From SSC3 sp963769585 (GTDB taxonomy: Bacteria > Actinomycetota > Actinomycetes > Propionibacteriales > Nocardioidaceae), in assembly GCA_963769585.1 (NCBI GenBank), contig CAVYMJ010000006.1, forward strand, positions 992,001 through 1,056,000: a stretch of 64,000 nucleotides of DNA, in the 5' to 3' direction. The translations under genes were made by a program, and so were the position numbers. The first letter of the stretch is position 1. Every line of letters begins with the position of its first letter. This document shows positions 1 through 8,389 of this stretch, one piece after another. The notes under the pieces were generated by a model that did not search any database, had not been told where the DNA came from, and worked only from the letters and a program-made list of their open reading frames with translations.

Positions 1-551
1 CCTCACCTTGCCCGCTCGGCAGCGAGTCGACACCGGCTCGGAGGATTTCGCCGATGATCACTGAGTTGTAGAGGGTCAGCCCAACGACGAGGTACCACAG
101 CCCGTCATGACCCGGGGAGCCAGCTCACGTCGATGTTGAACTCCACCGCGATACGCCAGACCAGAAAGATCGTGATGACCACCGGCAGCCCTCGGAAGAG
201 CTCGATCCAGGCCACGATCGGGATGCGGAGCAGAGGCGGGAGCATCATCCGGGCTGTTCCGAGCAGCGTGCCCACGACCAACGAGCAGATGATGGCGAGC
301 ACGGCCGAGACCAGCGTACTGAGCAGTCCGCGGCCGAGGAGTTCCCAGACCCGTCCGAACAGTTCGTTCGTGGGGTCGATGAGCGGACCCCACAACTCCA
401 TGTCGAGCTGGCCGCGGTCCCAGAGACGTTTGACGATGGCTGCGGCAACGCCGAGGAGCACGACGCTGGCCAGAACGGTCCCGATCAGGGCGCGCCGGCG
501 GGCTCTCGGTCCCGGGACGTCGTAGAGGACGGTCTCGAACTGGTCGCTCAT
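1..551 (-). pseudogene. Glutamate/polar amino-acid ABC transporter permease (GluD-like), frameshifted and cut by the window edge
   Basis: This is the second permease of the glu operon. It starts at an ATG that overlaps the stop of the upstream permease (ATGA). The frame reads as a typical permease (cytoplasmic N-terminus, first membrane segment, then FRGLPVV) until a TGA at 107-105, about 148 codons in. Directly after the stop, another frame resumes the permease with GLWYLVVGL and the EAA-loop piece EILRAGVDSLPSGQ, and stays open to base 1. One surplus base in the CCCCGGG run near 110-118 explains the break. It is either a real frameshift or an assembly error. The true 3' end lies outside the window. 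Confidence 0.85.
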
Positions 552-1198
552 CTCACGATCGCCACCTTTCGTTCGATCACGGCCAGTGCGCCGCCGGCAG
601 GCAGGGTGATCAGCAGGTACCCCACCGCAACGCCGAGCAGGATCGGCAGTGGGCTGTAGCCCTGGGCACTCGCGAGCGTCCTGTAGATGGCGTACAGGTC
701 GCCACCCACCCCGAAGGCGCCGACCACTGCGGAGTTCTTGAACATGGCGATGATGACGCTCCCCAGGGGCGGCACTGAGGTCCTGAACGCCTGCGGGAGA
801 ATCACCTGGGCAAGGGACTGACCGAAGTTGAGCCCGATCGCGCGTGCCGCCTCGGCCTGTCCGGCAGGGACGGCGTTGATCCCCGAGCGCAAGGCCTCAC
901 AGACAAACGCGGACGTGTAGACGATCAGGGCGCTGACGCCGAAGAAGTAGAACTCCCGGTTGATACCCATTTCGGGAATTCCGAACGCGAAGAAGAAGAG
1001 CACCACTGTCAGTGGGCAGTTGCGGATGATCGTTACCCAGGAGGTACCGAACCAGCGCAGCGACGCTATCGGCGAGACGCGGCAGGCGGCAATCACTGTG
1101 CCCAGCACCAGTGAGCCGACCATTCCCCACAGGCAGATCCCCAGTGAACGCAGGAATCCGGACCAGAAGAGGTCGAGGTTGTCGGTAACGCCTTCCAC
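548..1198 (-). CDS. gluC: Glutamate/polar amino-acid ABC transporter permease (GluC-like)
   Basis: This is an inner-membrane permease of 216 aa, usual for the HisM/GluC family. Several hydrophobic segments are visible, and the EAA coupling loop lies at residues 101-125 (EALRSG..PAGQAEAARAIGL), where the ATPase docks. The GTG start at 1198 is preceded by AGGAGGG three bases upstream. It follows the binding-protein gene by 74 bp, a gap holding a perfect palindrome, and its stop overlaps the start of the next permease, so the two subunits are probably translationally coupled. The glutamate assignment rests on the A-B-C-D order and general resemblance; another polar amino acid is possible. Confidence 0.85.
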   Translation of the reverse strand: MEGVTDNLDLFWSGFLRSLGICLWGMVGSLVLGTVIAACRVSPIASLRWFGTSWVTIIRNCPLTVVLFFFAFGIPEMGINREFYFFGVSALIVYTSAFVCEALRSGINAVPAGQAEAARAIGLNFGQSLAQVILPQAFRTSVPPLGSVIIAMFKNSAVVGAFGVGGDLYAIYRTLASAQGYSPLPILLGVAVGYLLITLPAGGALAVIERKVAIVR

Positions 1199-1234
1199 AA
1201 GCCCTCCTATCGAGGCTCGGACTGTCCCGAGGTG

Positions 1235-1262
1235 GGTGGGTCCTGCCTAGGCAGGACCCACC
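1235..1262. terminator. Perfect 28-bp palindrome between gluB and gluC
   Basis: The two 13-base arms (1235-1247 and 1250-1262) are exactly complementary around a TA centre. No U-run follows. It lies just 3' of the binding-protein stop and 5' of the permease gene. Such hairpins often stabilise or partly terminate the upstream mRNA, so the binding protein is made in excess over the membrane subunits. Role inferred. Confidence 0.8.
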
Positions 1263-1272
1263 GCTCAGGTGA

Positions 1273-2148
1273 TCAGCTACAGGGCGCGGCGTCTGGAAGC
1301 GTCGGCGCTTCGGTGCCCTCGACCTCTCCAGCAGTGGAGGCCCAGGCGCTGTTGTACGCGTCTTCGTTGTCGGCGAGGGTCTCGTTGATGAATTCGCAGA
1401 ACGCGACGTCACCCTTGGTGATCCCGATGCCGTAGGGCTCCTCGGTGAACTGCTCACCGACGAGCTTGAAGTCACCGTCGGACTTGGCAGCAAACCCGAG
1501 CAGGATCACGTTGTCCGTGGTCACGACGTCGACCTGGCCGTTCTTCAGCGAGCTTGCGCACTTGTCGTAGACATCGAAGAGCACCAGCTGGCCAGGACTG
1601 GCCAGGTACGGCTTGATCTGCTCGGACGGCGTCGAGCCCGTCACCGAGCAGACCTTGGCGTCAGGGTTGGCCTTGAGGTCATCCGGGCCGTTGATCGCGT
1701 CGTTGTCGGACATGACCATCAACTGCTGACCCGCGACGTAGTACGGGCCGGCGAAGGTGATCCGCTTCTTACGCTCGTCGTTGATCGTGTAGGTCGCGAC
1801 CACGAAGTCGACGTCGCCGTCCTCGATGGCCTGCTCGCGGATGTCGGAGGTCGTCTCCTGCCAGGTGATGTCGTCGGGCTTGATTCCCAGAGCGCCGGCG
1901 ATGATCTTGCCGACCTCGACATCAAACCCTTCGGGGTCGTCCGCGAGACCGAGCAGGCCGAAGCCAGGCTGGTCGAACTTGGTGCCGATCGTGACCTTGC
2001 CTGCGTCGGCCAGCTTGGCCATGGTGGTCCCGCTGGCGAAGTCTGGGTTCTCGACGATCGGGGCCGGACTGTCGTCGTCTCCGCAGGCAGCCAGCGTCAG
2101 AGCGAGCACGGCTCCCGCCACGGTCGCGACTGTTCTCTTCATCCGCAT
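1273..2148 (-). CDS. gluB: Glutamate/polar amino-acid ABC transporter substrate-binding lipoprotein
   Basis: This 291-aa solute-binding protein belongs to family 3. The first 22 residues form a lipoprotein signal with lipobox LAAC (Cys22), so it should be lipid-anchored outside the membrane and deliver substrate to the two permeases. The body carries family-3 landmarks: VTIGTKFDQPGFG near the N-terminus, GFDVEVGKIIAGALG, and a second lobe with FTEEPYGIGITKGD. The ATG start has AAGGAG five bases upstream. It follows the ATPase gene by 47 bp in the same operon. Ligand specificity cannot be read from the sequence. Confidence 0.88.
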   Translation of the reverse strand: MRMKRTVATVAGAVLALTLAACGDDDSPAPIVENPDFASGTTMAKLADAGKVTIGTKFDQPGFGLLGLADDPEGFDVEVGKIIAGALGIKPDDITWQETTSDIREQAIEDGDVDFVVATYTINDERKKRITFAGPYYVAGQQLMVMSDNDAINGPDDLKANPDAKVCSVTGSTPSEQIKPYLASPGQLVLFDVYDKCASSLKNGQVDVVTTDNVILLGFAAKSDGDFKLVGEQFTEEPYGIGITKGDVAFCEFINETLADNEDAYNSAWASTAGEVEGTEAPTLPDAAPCS

Positions 2149-2195
2149 TGCTTCTCCTTATAGTTGCCCTGCCGGGGGCGTGTGGTGGGTAGTGC

Positions 2196-2975
2196 TCAGT
2201 GTTTGAGGATCTTGCCGAGGAAGTCTTTGGCGCGGTCGGACTGCGGGTTGGTGAAGAACTCCTCCGGGATGTTCTCCTCGACGATGGCTCCGTCGGCCAT
2301 GAAGATCACCCGGTTCGCCGCAGTGCGGGCGAAGCCCATCTCATGGGTGACCACGATCATCGTCATCCCACCCTTGGCGAGCTCGACCATGACGTCGAGG
2401 ACCTCTTTGATCATCTCGGGGTCCAAGGCCGAGGTTGGTTCGTCGAAGAGCATCACCTTGGGTTCCATCGCGAGAGCCCGCGCGATCGCGACGCGCTGCT
2501 GTTGACCGCCCGAGAGCTGCGCCGGGTACTTATCTGCCTGGTGGCCGACTCCGACGCGCTCCAGCAACTCCCGGGCGCGCTTCTCCGCGTCACCCTTCTT
2601 CAGCTTGCGCACCTTGGTAGGGCCAAGCGTGACGTTCTCGAGGATGGTCTTGTGGGCGAAGAGGTTGAAGGACTGGAAGACCATCCCGACCTCTGCCCGA
2701 AGCCCCGCCAGCGACTTGCCCTCGTCAGGAAGCGGCTGGCCGTCCAGGCTGATCGTTCCCTTGTCGATGGTCTCAAGGCGGTTGATCGCACGGCACAAGG
2801 TCGACTTGCCCGAACCCGAGGGTCCGATCACCACCACAACCTCGCCGCGGTTCACCGTCACGTTGATGTCTTGCAGAACGTGGAGGTCGCCGTACCACTT
2901 GTCGACATGGTCGAGTACGACGAGCGGCTCTCCTGAGCCCCCGCTCCGCGTTGCTTCTCCAGCAGGCGCCGTCAT
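2196..2975 (-). CDS. gluA: Glutamate/polar amino-acid ABC transporter ATP-binding protein
   Basis: This 259-aa cytoplasmic ATPase powers the transporter encoded by the following three genes. Walker A GPSGSGKST is at residues 51-59, followed by the Q-loop (GMVFQSFNLF), signature LSGGQQQR, Walker B MLFDEPTSALDP and the switch His in VVTHEMGFA. I place the start at ATG 2975 rather than TTG 2984. A TAGGTT box on the minus strand ends seven bases before this ATG, which predicts a leaderless transcript and puts TTG 2984 too close to, or upstream of, the mRNA start. It is divergent from the SDR gene at 3097. Confidence 0.9.
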   Translation of the reverse strand: MTAPAGEATRSGGSGEPLVVLDHVDKWYGDLHVLQDINVTVNRGEVVVVIGPSGSGKSTLCRAINRLETIDKGTISLDGQPLPDEGKSLAGLRAEVGMVFQSFNLFAHKTILENVTLGPTKVRKLKKGDAEKRARELLERVGVGHQADKYPAQLSGGQQQRVAIARALAMEPKVMLFDEPTSALDPEMIKEVLDVMVELAKGGMTMIVVTHEMGFARTAANRVIFMADGAIVEENIPEEFFTNPQSDRAKDFLGKILKH

Positions 2976-2982
2976 GTTAAGC

Positions 2983-2988
2983 AACCTA
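2983..2988 (-). promoter_or_regulatory. -10 box of the glu operon (TAGGTT, leaderless)
   Basis: TAGGTT on the minus strand ends seven bases before ATG 2975, and there is no Shine-Dalgarno in between. This matches the leaderless layout seen at many genes in the window. Confidence 0.6.
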
Positions 2989-3083
2989 GCGTCGATTCAC
3001 GGGCCTTGCCTACCGCAAGACATCGCGTCGCTAGGTCACGTTTTCGACTCGATACCCGCGGCCAGGGTGAGACACGCACTCAG

Positions 3084-3089
3084 TAGGCT
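3084..3089 (+). promoter_or_regulatory. -10 box of the SDR gene (TAGGCT, leaderless)
   Basis: TAGGCT ends seven bases before ATG 3097. The intervening bases are C/G only, with no ribosome binding site, so transcription should begin at or next to the A of ATG. Confidence 0.6.
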
Positions 3090-3096
3090 CCCCCGC

Positions 3097-3876
3097 ATGG
3101 ACATCAGTGGAGCAAGCGCAATCGTCACCGGTGGAGCCTCGGGAATCGGTGCGGCCGTCGCCCGTGGACTGGCCGCCAAAGGCGCGAAGGTCGTCGTGGC
3201 CGACCTGCAGGAGGAGAAGGGCGCCGCGTTGGCGGTGGAGCTCGGTGGCGCTTTCGTCAAGGTCGACGTGACCAGCACCGAGCAGATCATCGCTGCTGTG
3301 GACAAGGCCGAGTCCCTCGGTCCGCTGCGCGTTCTGGTCAACTCCGCGGGGATCGGCTGGGCACAGCGAACGGTCGGCAAGGACGGCACCTATGAGTCGG
3401 CTGCCGACCTTGCCGCGTTCAAGAAGGTCGTCGCCATCAACCTGATCGGTACCTTTGACTGCATCCGCCTGGCCGGTACGGCGATGAGCCGCACCGACCC
3501 GTTGGACGAGTCCGGCGAGCGAGGCGTGATCGTCAATATGGCCAGCGTTGCCGCCTTCGACGGCCAGATCGGTCAGGCGTCGTACTCCGCCTCCAAGGGG
3601 GGCGTGGTCGGCATGACCCTCCCGATCGCCCGCGACCTGTCCGCCATCGGCATCCGGGTCAACACGGTGGCGCCTGGACTGATCGACACGCCGATCTACG
3701 GCGAGGGAGAGGCCAGCGAGGCGTTCAAGGCGAGCCTCGAGAAGGGCGTGCTCTTCCCCAAGCGGCTCGGTTCACCTGACGAGCTGGCTTCGATGGTGAT
3801 CGAGGCCGTGACGAACAGCTACCTGAACGCGGAGACGATTCGCGTCGACGGCGGCATCCGGATGCAGCCGAAGTGA
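3097..3876 (+). CDS. Short-chain dehydrogenase, 3-hydroxyacyl-CoA dehydrogenase (HSD10)-like
   Basis: This is a 259-aa classical SDR oxidoreductase. The nucleotide-binding motif TGGASGIG is at residues 11-18, VVVADLQ ends the second strand (the Asp favours NAD(H)), NSAG is at 82-85, and the catalytic Ser150, Tyr163 and Lys167 lie in NMAS and YSASK. The overall pattern resembles type-2 3-hydroxyacyl-CoA dehydrogenases used in fatty-acid or branched-chain amino-acid breakdown, but the exact substrate is not shown. ATG 3097 is chosen because a TAGGCT box lies just upstream; the much longer open frame further 5' is antisense to gluA. Its last 105 bases overlap the end of the convergent acyltransferase gene. 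Confidence 0.85.
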   Translation: MDISGASAIVTGGASGIGAAVARGLAAKGAKVVVADLQEEKGAALAVELGGAFVKVDVTSTEQIIAAVDKAESLGPLRVLVNSAGIGWAQRTVGKDGTYESAADLAAFKKVVAINLIGTFDCIRLAGTAMSRTDPLDESGERGVIVNMASVAAFDGQIGQASYSASKGGVVGMTLPIARDLSAIGIRVNTVAPGLIDTPIYGEGEASEAFKASLEKGVLFPKRLGSPDELASMVIEAVTNSYLNAETIRVDGGIRMQPK

Positions 3877-5043
3877 GGTGAGCCGCGTCGGGCGGTCGGC
3901 GCTGCCCAAGCCCAGGCTCGGGCCCAGGTCACGCATCGCGCGCCGGGCTGGCTCCTCGACGTACTGGAAGAGCAGATAGGCCACGCCGAGACTGATCAGG
4001 GCCATCACCACCTCGCCGTAGGCACGCTGGTCGAAGACGAGCGGGACCCATTCGGTGTTGGCGTGTAGGTCGCGGAAGAGCTTGATCAGCGGCACGTGCA
4101 CCAGGTACAGCGCGAAGGAGACCCCGCCGCCGAGGACCAGCGGCCGGCTGCCCAAGAGGCGCTGGACCCCGCCGTCGCCGTACGCAAGGGCGACGAGCAG
4201 CGGCGGGAAGAGGACCAGGACCAGGGCAGCGCGGCCAGGTCCTGCCAGCGGGGGAGCGAGGTAGAGCCACAGCACGCCGACGACCAGCAGCGCGGGCATC
4301 AGGCGCGTACTTGCCAGCCGCAGCCGTGGGGTGCCGTGAGCCAGTGCGGCCGACAGCAGCAAGCCGCAGGTGAACTCGGCCGCCAGCCGGCCAAGCCACA
4401 TGTACGGCTGCGCCTGCGACCGTGTCTCAGCCATCCACCACAGCAACGGCACCATGACCAGTCCCGCCGCCAGCAGGAGGCCGGTTCGGCTGACGTGTGG
4501 CCGCAGCCGCCAGACCAAGGCCGCCAGCAACGGGAAGAGCAGGTAGGCCAGCCACTCCGCCGAGATGGACCAGGCCGGTCCGGTCCAGCTGCTGTTGGGC
4601 ACGTTGGGCTCCGGCCACTGCTGCACCATCACGGCCTGCTGAGCAAGCTTCGAAGCGGTCAGCGGGACGTTGGGACGGGAGCCCCACAAGGACTCGCGCA
4701 GCGCCAGCAGCACCCCGCCCCCGACCACGGCGACCATGTACAGCGGCCAGATCCGCGCCAGCCGCAGCCACAGATACCTGCCGATCGCGGGTAGCGAAGG
4801 GCGTGGTCCGAGCCTGGCCAGGTAGTTGTGGGCCAGCACGAACCCCGACAGCATGAAGAACAGGTCCACGCCGAGGTCTCCCTGCGAGACGAGGGGGCCC
4901 AGGACCGCCATGGCCACCGGGTGGTCCCGAGTCAGCGCCTCGGCGTTGAACAGGTAGATGTGGAAGAGCACCACCCACACCGCTGCCACGAAGCGGACGC
5001 CGGTGAGGGCACCGATCTGACCGGTCTTCAAAGGTCTGCTCAC
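3772..5043 (-). CDS. Acyltransferase 3 family membrane protein
   Basis: This is an integral membrane O-acyltransferase of about 423 aa with roughly ten hydrophobic segments. The family opening is clear: GALTGVRFVAAVWVVLFH, then DLGVDLFFMLSGFVLAHNY. Such enzymes move acyl groups onto sugars, peptidoglycan or lipids. The start is uncertain. GTG 5112 lies upstream of a minus-strand TAGGTC box (about 5090), so GTG 5043 or TTG 5031 is more likely. The last 35 codons are antisense to the 3' end of the SDR gene, and the final ~50 residues are polar with no membrane segment, possibly a tail added after loss of an earlier stop. Confidence 0.8.
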   Translation of the reverse strand: MSRPLKTGQIGALTGVRFVAAVWVVLFHIYLFNAEALTRDHPVAMAVLGPLVSQGDLGVDLFFMLSGFVLAHNYLARLGPRPSLPAIGRYLWLRLARIWPLYMVAVVGGGVLLALRESLWGSRPNVPLTASKLAQQAVMVQQWPEPNVPNSSWTGPAWSISAEWLAYLLFPLLAALVWRLRPHVSRTGLLLAAGLVMVPLLWWMAETRSQAQPYMWLGRLAAEFTCGLLLSAALAHGTPRLRLASTRLMPALLVVGVLWLYLAPPLAGPGRAALVLVLFPPLLVALAYGDGGVQRLLGSRPLVLGGGVSFALYLVHVPLIKLFRDLHANTEWVPLVFDQRAYGEVVMALISLGVAYLLFQYVEEPARRAMRDLGPSLGLGSADRPTRLTSLRLHPDAAVDANRLRVQVAVRHGLDHHRSQLVR

Positions 5044-5247
5044 TCCTCGCGGGTTCCGCGAGGGGGCCGCGGACGTCCGTTGACCTAGTACCCGTTCGGG
5101 CGGTCGCCACACGTCAACCCGGCGTGGCCGATGTCACTTGCCGGCCCGGCCGCGTGGGCCGTGCCACGGTGTCGGGTCGGACGCGGTCCGAGCCAGACCC
5201 GTCCGGGTTTCGGCCGTTCGGGCCTGCCGCCGTACCCTGGTGCGGTT

Positions 5248-6714
5248 ATGCAGCGCACGTACGAGGTCCGCACCTACGGGTGCCAGATGAACGTCCACGA
5301 CTCCGAGAGGCTCTCCGGGCTCCTGGAGGATGCCGGCTACCTCAAGGCCGACGAGGGCAGCCAGGCCGACGTGGTCGTCTTCAACACGTGCGCGGTCCGC
5401 GAGAACGCCGACAACCGCCTCTACGGCAACCTCGGGCATCTGGCTCCGGTCAAGGCCTCCAGGCCCGGCATGCAGATCGCCGTGGGTGGCTGCCTCGCGC
5501 AGAAGGACCGCGGCGAGATCACCAGGAAGGCGCCGTGGGTGGACGTCGTCTTCGGCACTCACAACATCGGGTCCCTGCCCGCGCTGCTGGAACGCGCCCG
5601 GGTCCAGCAAGAGGCGCAGGTCGAGATCCTTGAGTCGCTCGAGGTCTTCCCGTCGACACTGCCGACCAAGCGTGAGTCGGCGTACGCCGCCTGGGTGTCG
5701 ATCTCGGTGGGCTGCAACAACACATGCACGTTCTGCATCGTTCCCGCGCTGCGCGGCAAGGAGAAGGACCGTCGTCCCGGAGACGTGCTGGCCGAGATCC
5801 GAGCCTTGGTCGGCGAGGGGGTCAGCGAGGTCACGCTGTTGGGGCAGAACGTCAACTCCTACGGCGTGGAGTTCGGTGACCGGCTCGCCTTCGGCAAGCT
5901 GCTTCGTGCCTGTGGTGAGGTCGACGGGCTCGAGCGGGTCCGTTTCACCTCCCCGCACCCGGCAGACTTCACCGACGACGTGATCGCCGCGATGGCCGAG
6001 ACCCCGACTGTGATGCCCCAGTTGCACATGCCCCTGCAGTCGGGCTCGGACCGGATGCTGAAGGCGATGCGGCGGTCCTACCGCCAGGCGCGGTACCTCG
6101 GGATCATCGACCGGGTGCGCAGCGCGATGCCCGCGGCCGCGATCAGCACCGACATCATCGTCGGCTTTCCGGGTGAGACCGAGGCTGACTTCCTCGAGAC
6201 CATGCGGGTTGTCGAGCAGGCCCGCTTCGCCGGCGCCTACACCTTCCAGTACTCCAAGCGGCCCGGTACGCCCGCTGCAACGCTCGCGGACCAGGTGCCC
6301 CGCGAGGTCGTGCAGGAACGCTACGAGCGGCTGGTCGCGCTGGTCAACGACATCGCCTGGGCCGAGAACAAGCGACTGGTCGGCGAGACTCTCGAGCTGA
6401 TGGTGGCCGAAGGCGAGGGTCGCAAGGACGCAGCCACCCACCGGCTCAGCGGACGAGCGCGTGACAACCGCCTGGTGCACTTCAGGGCTCCCGATGAACC
6501 CGTCCGACCCGGTGACATGGTCGAGGTCGAGATCACCTACGCCGCTCCTCATCACCTCGTCGCAGACGGCCCTGCCCTGGCCGTGCGCCGTACGCGATCG
6601 GGCGACGCCTGGCAGGCCCGCACCGAGGCGCCCCCGCAGGTGCCCGGCGTGCTGCTGGGGTTGCCGGGCGTGGGCGCGCCCGCCGTCGCGCCGGTGGCTC
6701 AGCCCTGCGGCTGA
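5248..6714 (+). CDS. miaB: tRNA-2-methylthio-N6-dimethylallyladenosine synthase
   Basis: MiaB is a radical-SAM methylthiotransferase that converts i6A37 of tRNA to ms2i6A37, acting on the product of MiaA encoded further downstream. The 488-aa protein has all expected parts. The N-terminal domain holds Cys12, Cys48 and Cys82 for the sacrificial 4Fe-4S cluster, the radical-SAM triad is Cys156, Cys160 and Cys163 (CNNTCTFC), and a C-terminal TRAM-like region follows. ATG 5248 (MQRTYEVRTYGCQMN) is the family start; the longer open frame upstream has no support. TACCCT nine bases upstream could be a -10 box. Confidence 0.95.
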   Translation: MQRTYEVRTYGCQMNVHDSERLSGLLEDAGYLKADEGSQADVVVFNTCAVRENADNRLYGNLGHLAPVKASRPGMQIAVGGCLAQKDRGEITRKAPWVDVVFGTHNIGSLPALLERARVQQEAQVEILESLEVFPSTLPTKRESAYAAWVSISVGCNNTCTFCIVPALRGKEKDRRPGDVLAEIRALVGEGVSEVTLLGQNVNSYGVEFGDRLAFGKLLRACGEVDGLERVRFTSPHPADFTDDVIAAMAETPTVMPQLHMPLQSGSDRMLKAMRRSYRQARYLGIIDRVRSAMPAAAISTDIIVGFPGETEADFLETMRVVEQARFAGAYTFQYSKRPGTPAATLADQVPREVVQERYERLVALVNDIAWAENKRLVGETLELMVAEGEGRKDAATHRLSGRARDNRLVHFRAPDEPVRPGDMVEVEITYAAPHHLVADGPALAVRRTRSGDAWQARTEAPPQVPGVLLGLPGVGAPAVAPVAQPCG

Positions 6715-6732
6715 GCACGGCCGGAGCGGCGA

Positions 6733-7116
6733 TCAGAGCCGCGAGTAGCCGTCTGCCGGGCCAGGCGGCCGGCCCTGCCAGGTGCCGTCGGTCGCCTCGG
6801 TCGCGCTCCCGCGTGAGCCGGTCCCCTCAATGGAGCCGGGGTCACGGGGGACGCGCTCACTGCTCAGGCCCAGATCGCCGGCCAGCCCCGCGGGCGAGCC
6901 TGCATTGGGGTTCGAGCGGCGGACCTCGGTCGCCGGCGCAGGATCGGGCCCCGGCTCCCCGGGTGGGGTCGCAGGTGCCGGGATGATCTGGGGGCCGCCC
7001 GGAGGGCTGCTCGGTTGGACGTCCGGATCGGGAAGGGGCGGCTCAGGCGCCGGCGCACCGGGGCCCGGAGGCTCGGTGGGGTTCGGCGGGGCCGGAGGGT
7101 TTGAGTCGGTAGCCAT
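6733..7116 (-). CDS. Proline/glycine-rich hypothetical protein
   Basis: This open frame of 127 aa starts MATDSNPPAPP. Its first two thirds are dominated by Pro, Gly, Ala and Pro-Glu pairs, with no hydrophobic segment, so it is probably disordered and cytoplasmic. I recognise no domain. It lies between miaB and miaA on the opposite strand, 18 bp from the miaB stop. No good ribosome binding site precedes the ATG, and a longer start (7149) is possible. The biased composition could also arise by chance in a GC-rich opposite strand, so this is only a moderate call. Confidence 0.5.
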   Translation of the reverse strand: MATDSNPPAPPNPTEPPGPGAPAPEPPLPDPDVQPSSPPGGPQIIPAPATPPGEPGPDPAPATEVRRSNPNAGSPAGLAGDLGLSSERVPRDPGSIEGTGSRGSATEATDGTWQGRPPGPADGYSRL

Positions 7117-7187
7117 GACGTGGAGGTGCCCACGCCGCAGCCACGACAAACCCTGCAGAGTTCCTGGCTGACCCCGAAGCGGCGTTC

Positions 7188-7391
7188 CTAGTTGATGTCG
7201 TCGTCCTTGCCGTCGAGGCCGTCCAGCGCGTCCTTCGCCTTCTCGGCGCCGGCCTCGAGCTTGTCGCCGAACTTGCCACCGGTCTTGTCGTCGATGAGGT
7301 CAGCGGCCTTGTCGACGGCGTCCCCGATCTTGTCGCCGGCCTTGTCCACGGCCTGCTCGGCTGCATCTGTGGCCTTGTCCAGGAGTCCCAT
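7188..7391 (-). CDS. MT0933/Rv0909-type small antitoxin-like protein
   Basis: This 67-aa lysine/aspartate-rich helical protein starts MGLLDKATDAAEQAVDKAGDKIG and resembles the MT0933 antitoxin family of actinobacteria, which has the same MGLLDK-type start and repeated KAxD heptads. AAGGGA seven bases upstream of ATG 7391 is a convincing ribosome binding site. No toxin gene lies beside it, so an antitoxin role is uncertain. Many homologues are single genes and may be stress or chaperone-like helical proteins. Confidence 0.7.
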   Translation of the reverse strand: MGLLDKATDAAEQAVDKAGDKIGDAVDKAADLIDDKTGGKFGDKLEAGAEKAKDALDGLDGKDDDIN

Positions 7392-7483
7392 TGCTCAGTC
7401 CCTTGCTCGGGTTGCCGTACGGGCGGATCCGCCTCACTCGAACCTACTCCTGCCCAGATAGCCCTTCTGAGAGGATTCCGGAC

Positions 7484-8389
7484 ATGTCCCGCGTGCCGGT
7501 CGTCGCAGTCGTAGGGCCGACTGCGGCGGGGAAGTCGGCCCTCTCGCTCGACCTCGCGCAGGCCCTTGGCGGCGAGGTCGTGAACACCGACTCCATGCAG
7601 GTGTACGTCGGCATGGACATCGGGACTGCCAAGCTTCCCGCGGCCGAACGTCGCGCGATCCCGCATCACCTGCTCGACATCCTGACAATCTCGCAGACGG
7701 CGTCTGTCGCCGAGTTCCAGGCCAGAGCACGCGCCGTCGTCGACGACCTGCGCTCGCGCGGCGTACCCCCGGTCCTGGTGGGTGGCTCGGCGCTCTACAC
7801 CCGTGCGGTGCTGGACCGGTTCGAGTTCCCCGGCACCGACGCTGCGGTGCGAGCCAGGTGGCAGGCACGGCTGGACGCCGAAGGGCCGCTGGCGCTGCAC
7901 CGCGAGCTGGCGGACCGGGACCCCGAAGCCGCCGGTCGCATCATCGAGACCAACGGTCGTCGGATCGTGCGCGCCCTGGAGGTCATCGAGATCACCGGCC
8001 ACCTGTTCAGCGCCACGCTGCCCTCGCTGACCTACTTCTATCCAGATGCTCACCAGGTCGGAGTGGACGTGCCGCGCGACCTGCTCGACGAGCGGATCGC
8101 CGCACGCGTGGAGCACATGTGGGCCCTCGGCTTCGTGGAGGAGGTACGCCGGCTCGAGGCGGCCGGCCTTCGCGAGGCACGCACGGCCAGTGCCGCACTG
8201 GGGTACCAGCAGGTGCTCAGGTTCCTCGACGGTGAGCTCAGCGAGCAGGAGGCGAAGGACCAAACCATCGGGGGCACCCGCCGCTTCGCGCGACGCCAGG
8301 ACAGCTGGTTCCGCAAGGACCCACGGGTCACCTGGGTGAGCTGGGACGACCCCGACCGGGTCGAGAAGGCCCTCAGCCTGCTCGGCTGA
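7484..8389 (+). CDS. miaA: tRNA dimethylallyltransferase
   Basis: MiaA transfers a dimethylallyl group to N6 of A37 in tRNAs reading UNN codons, giving the substrate of MiaB. The 301-aa protein has the P-loop GPTAAGKSAL near residue 9, the family signature DSMQVYVGMDIGTAK, HHLLDI, and the later GGSALYTRAVLD and RIVRALEV motifs. ATG 7484 has GAGAGGA upstream. The last 17 bases overlap the convergent zinc-ribbon gene. dapF and hflX follow on the same strand, a common actinobacterial grouping. Confidence 0.95.
   Translation: MSRVPVVAVVGPTAAGKSALSLDLAQALGGEVVNTDSMQVYVGMDIGTAKLPAAERRAIPHHLLDILTISQTASVAEFQARARAVVDDLRSRGVPPVLVGGSALYTRAVLDRFEFPGTDAAVRARWQARLDAEGPLALHRELADRDPEAAGRIIETNGRRIVRALEVIEITGHLFSATLPSLTYFYPDAHQVGVDVPRDLLDERIAARVEHMWALGFVEEVRRLEAAGLREARTASAALGYQQVLRFLDGELSEQEAKDQTIGGTRRFARRQDSWFRKDPRVTWVSWDDPDRVEKALSLLG

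Noticed and set aside
7188..7391. A toxin-antitoxin locus
   Set aside because: Only an antitoxin-like helical protein is present; neither neighbour (the Pro-rich frame and miaA) looks like a toxin.
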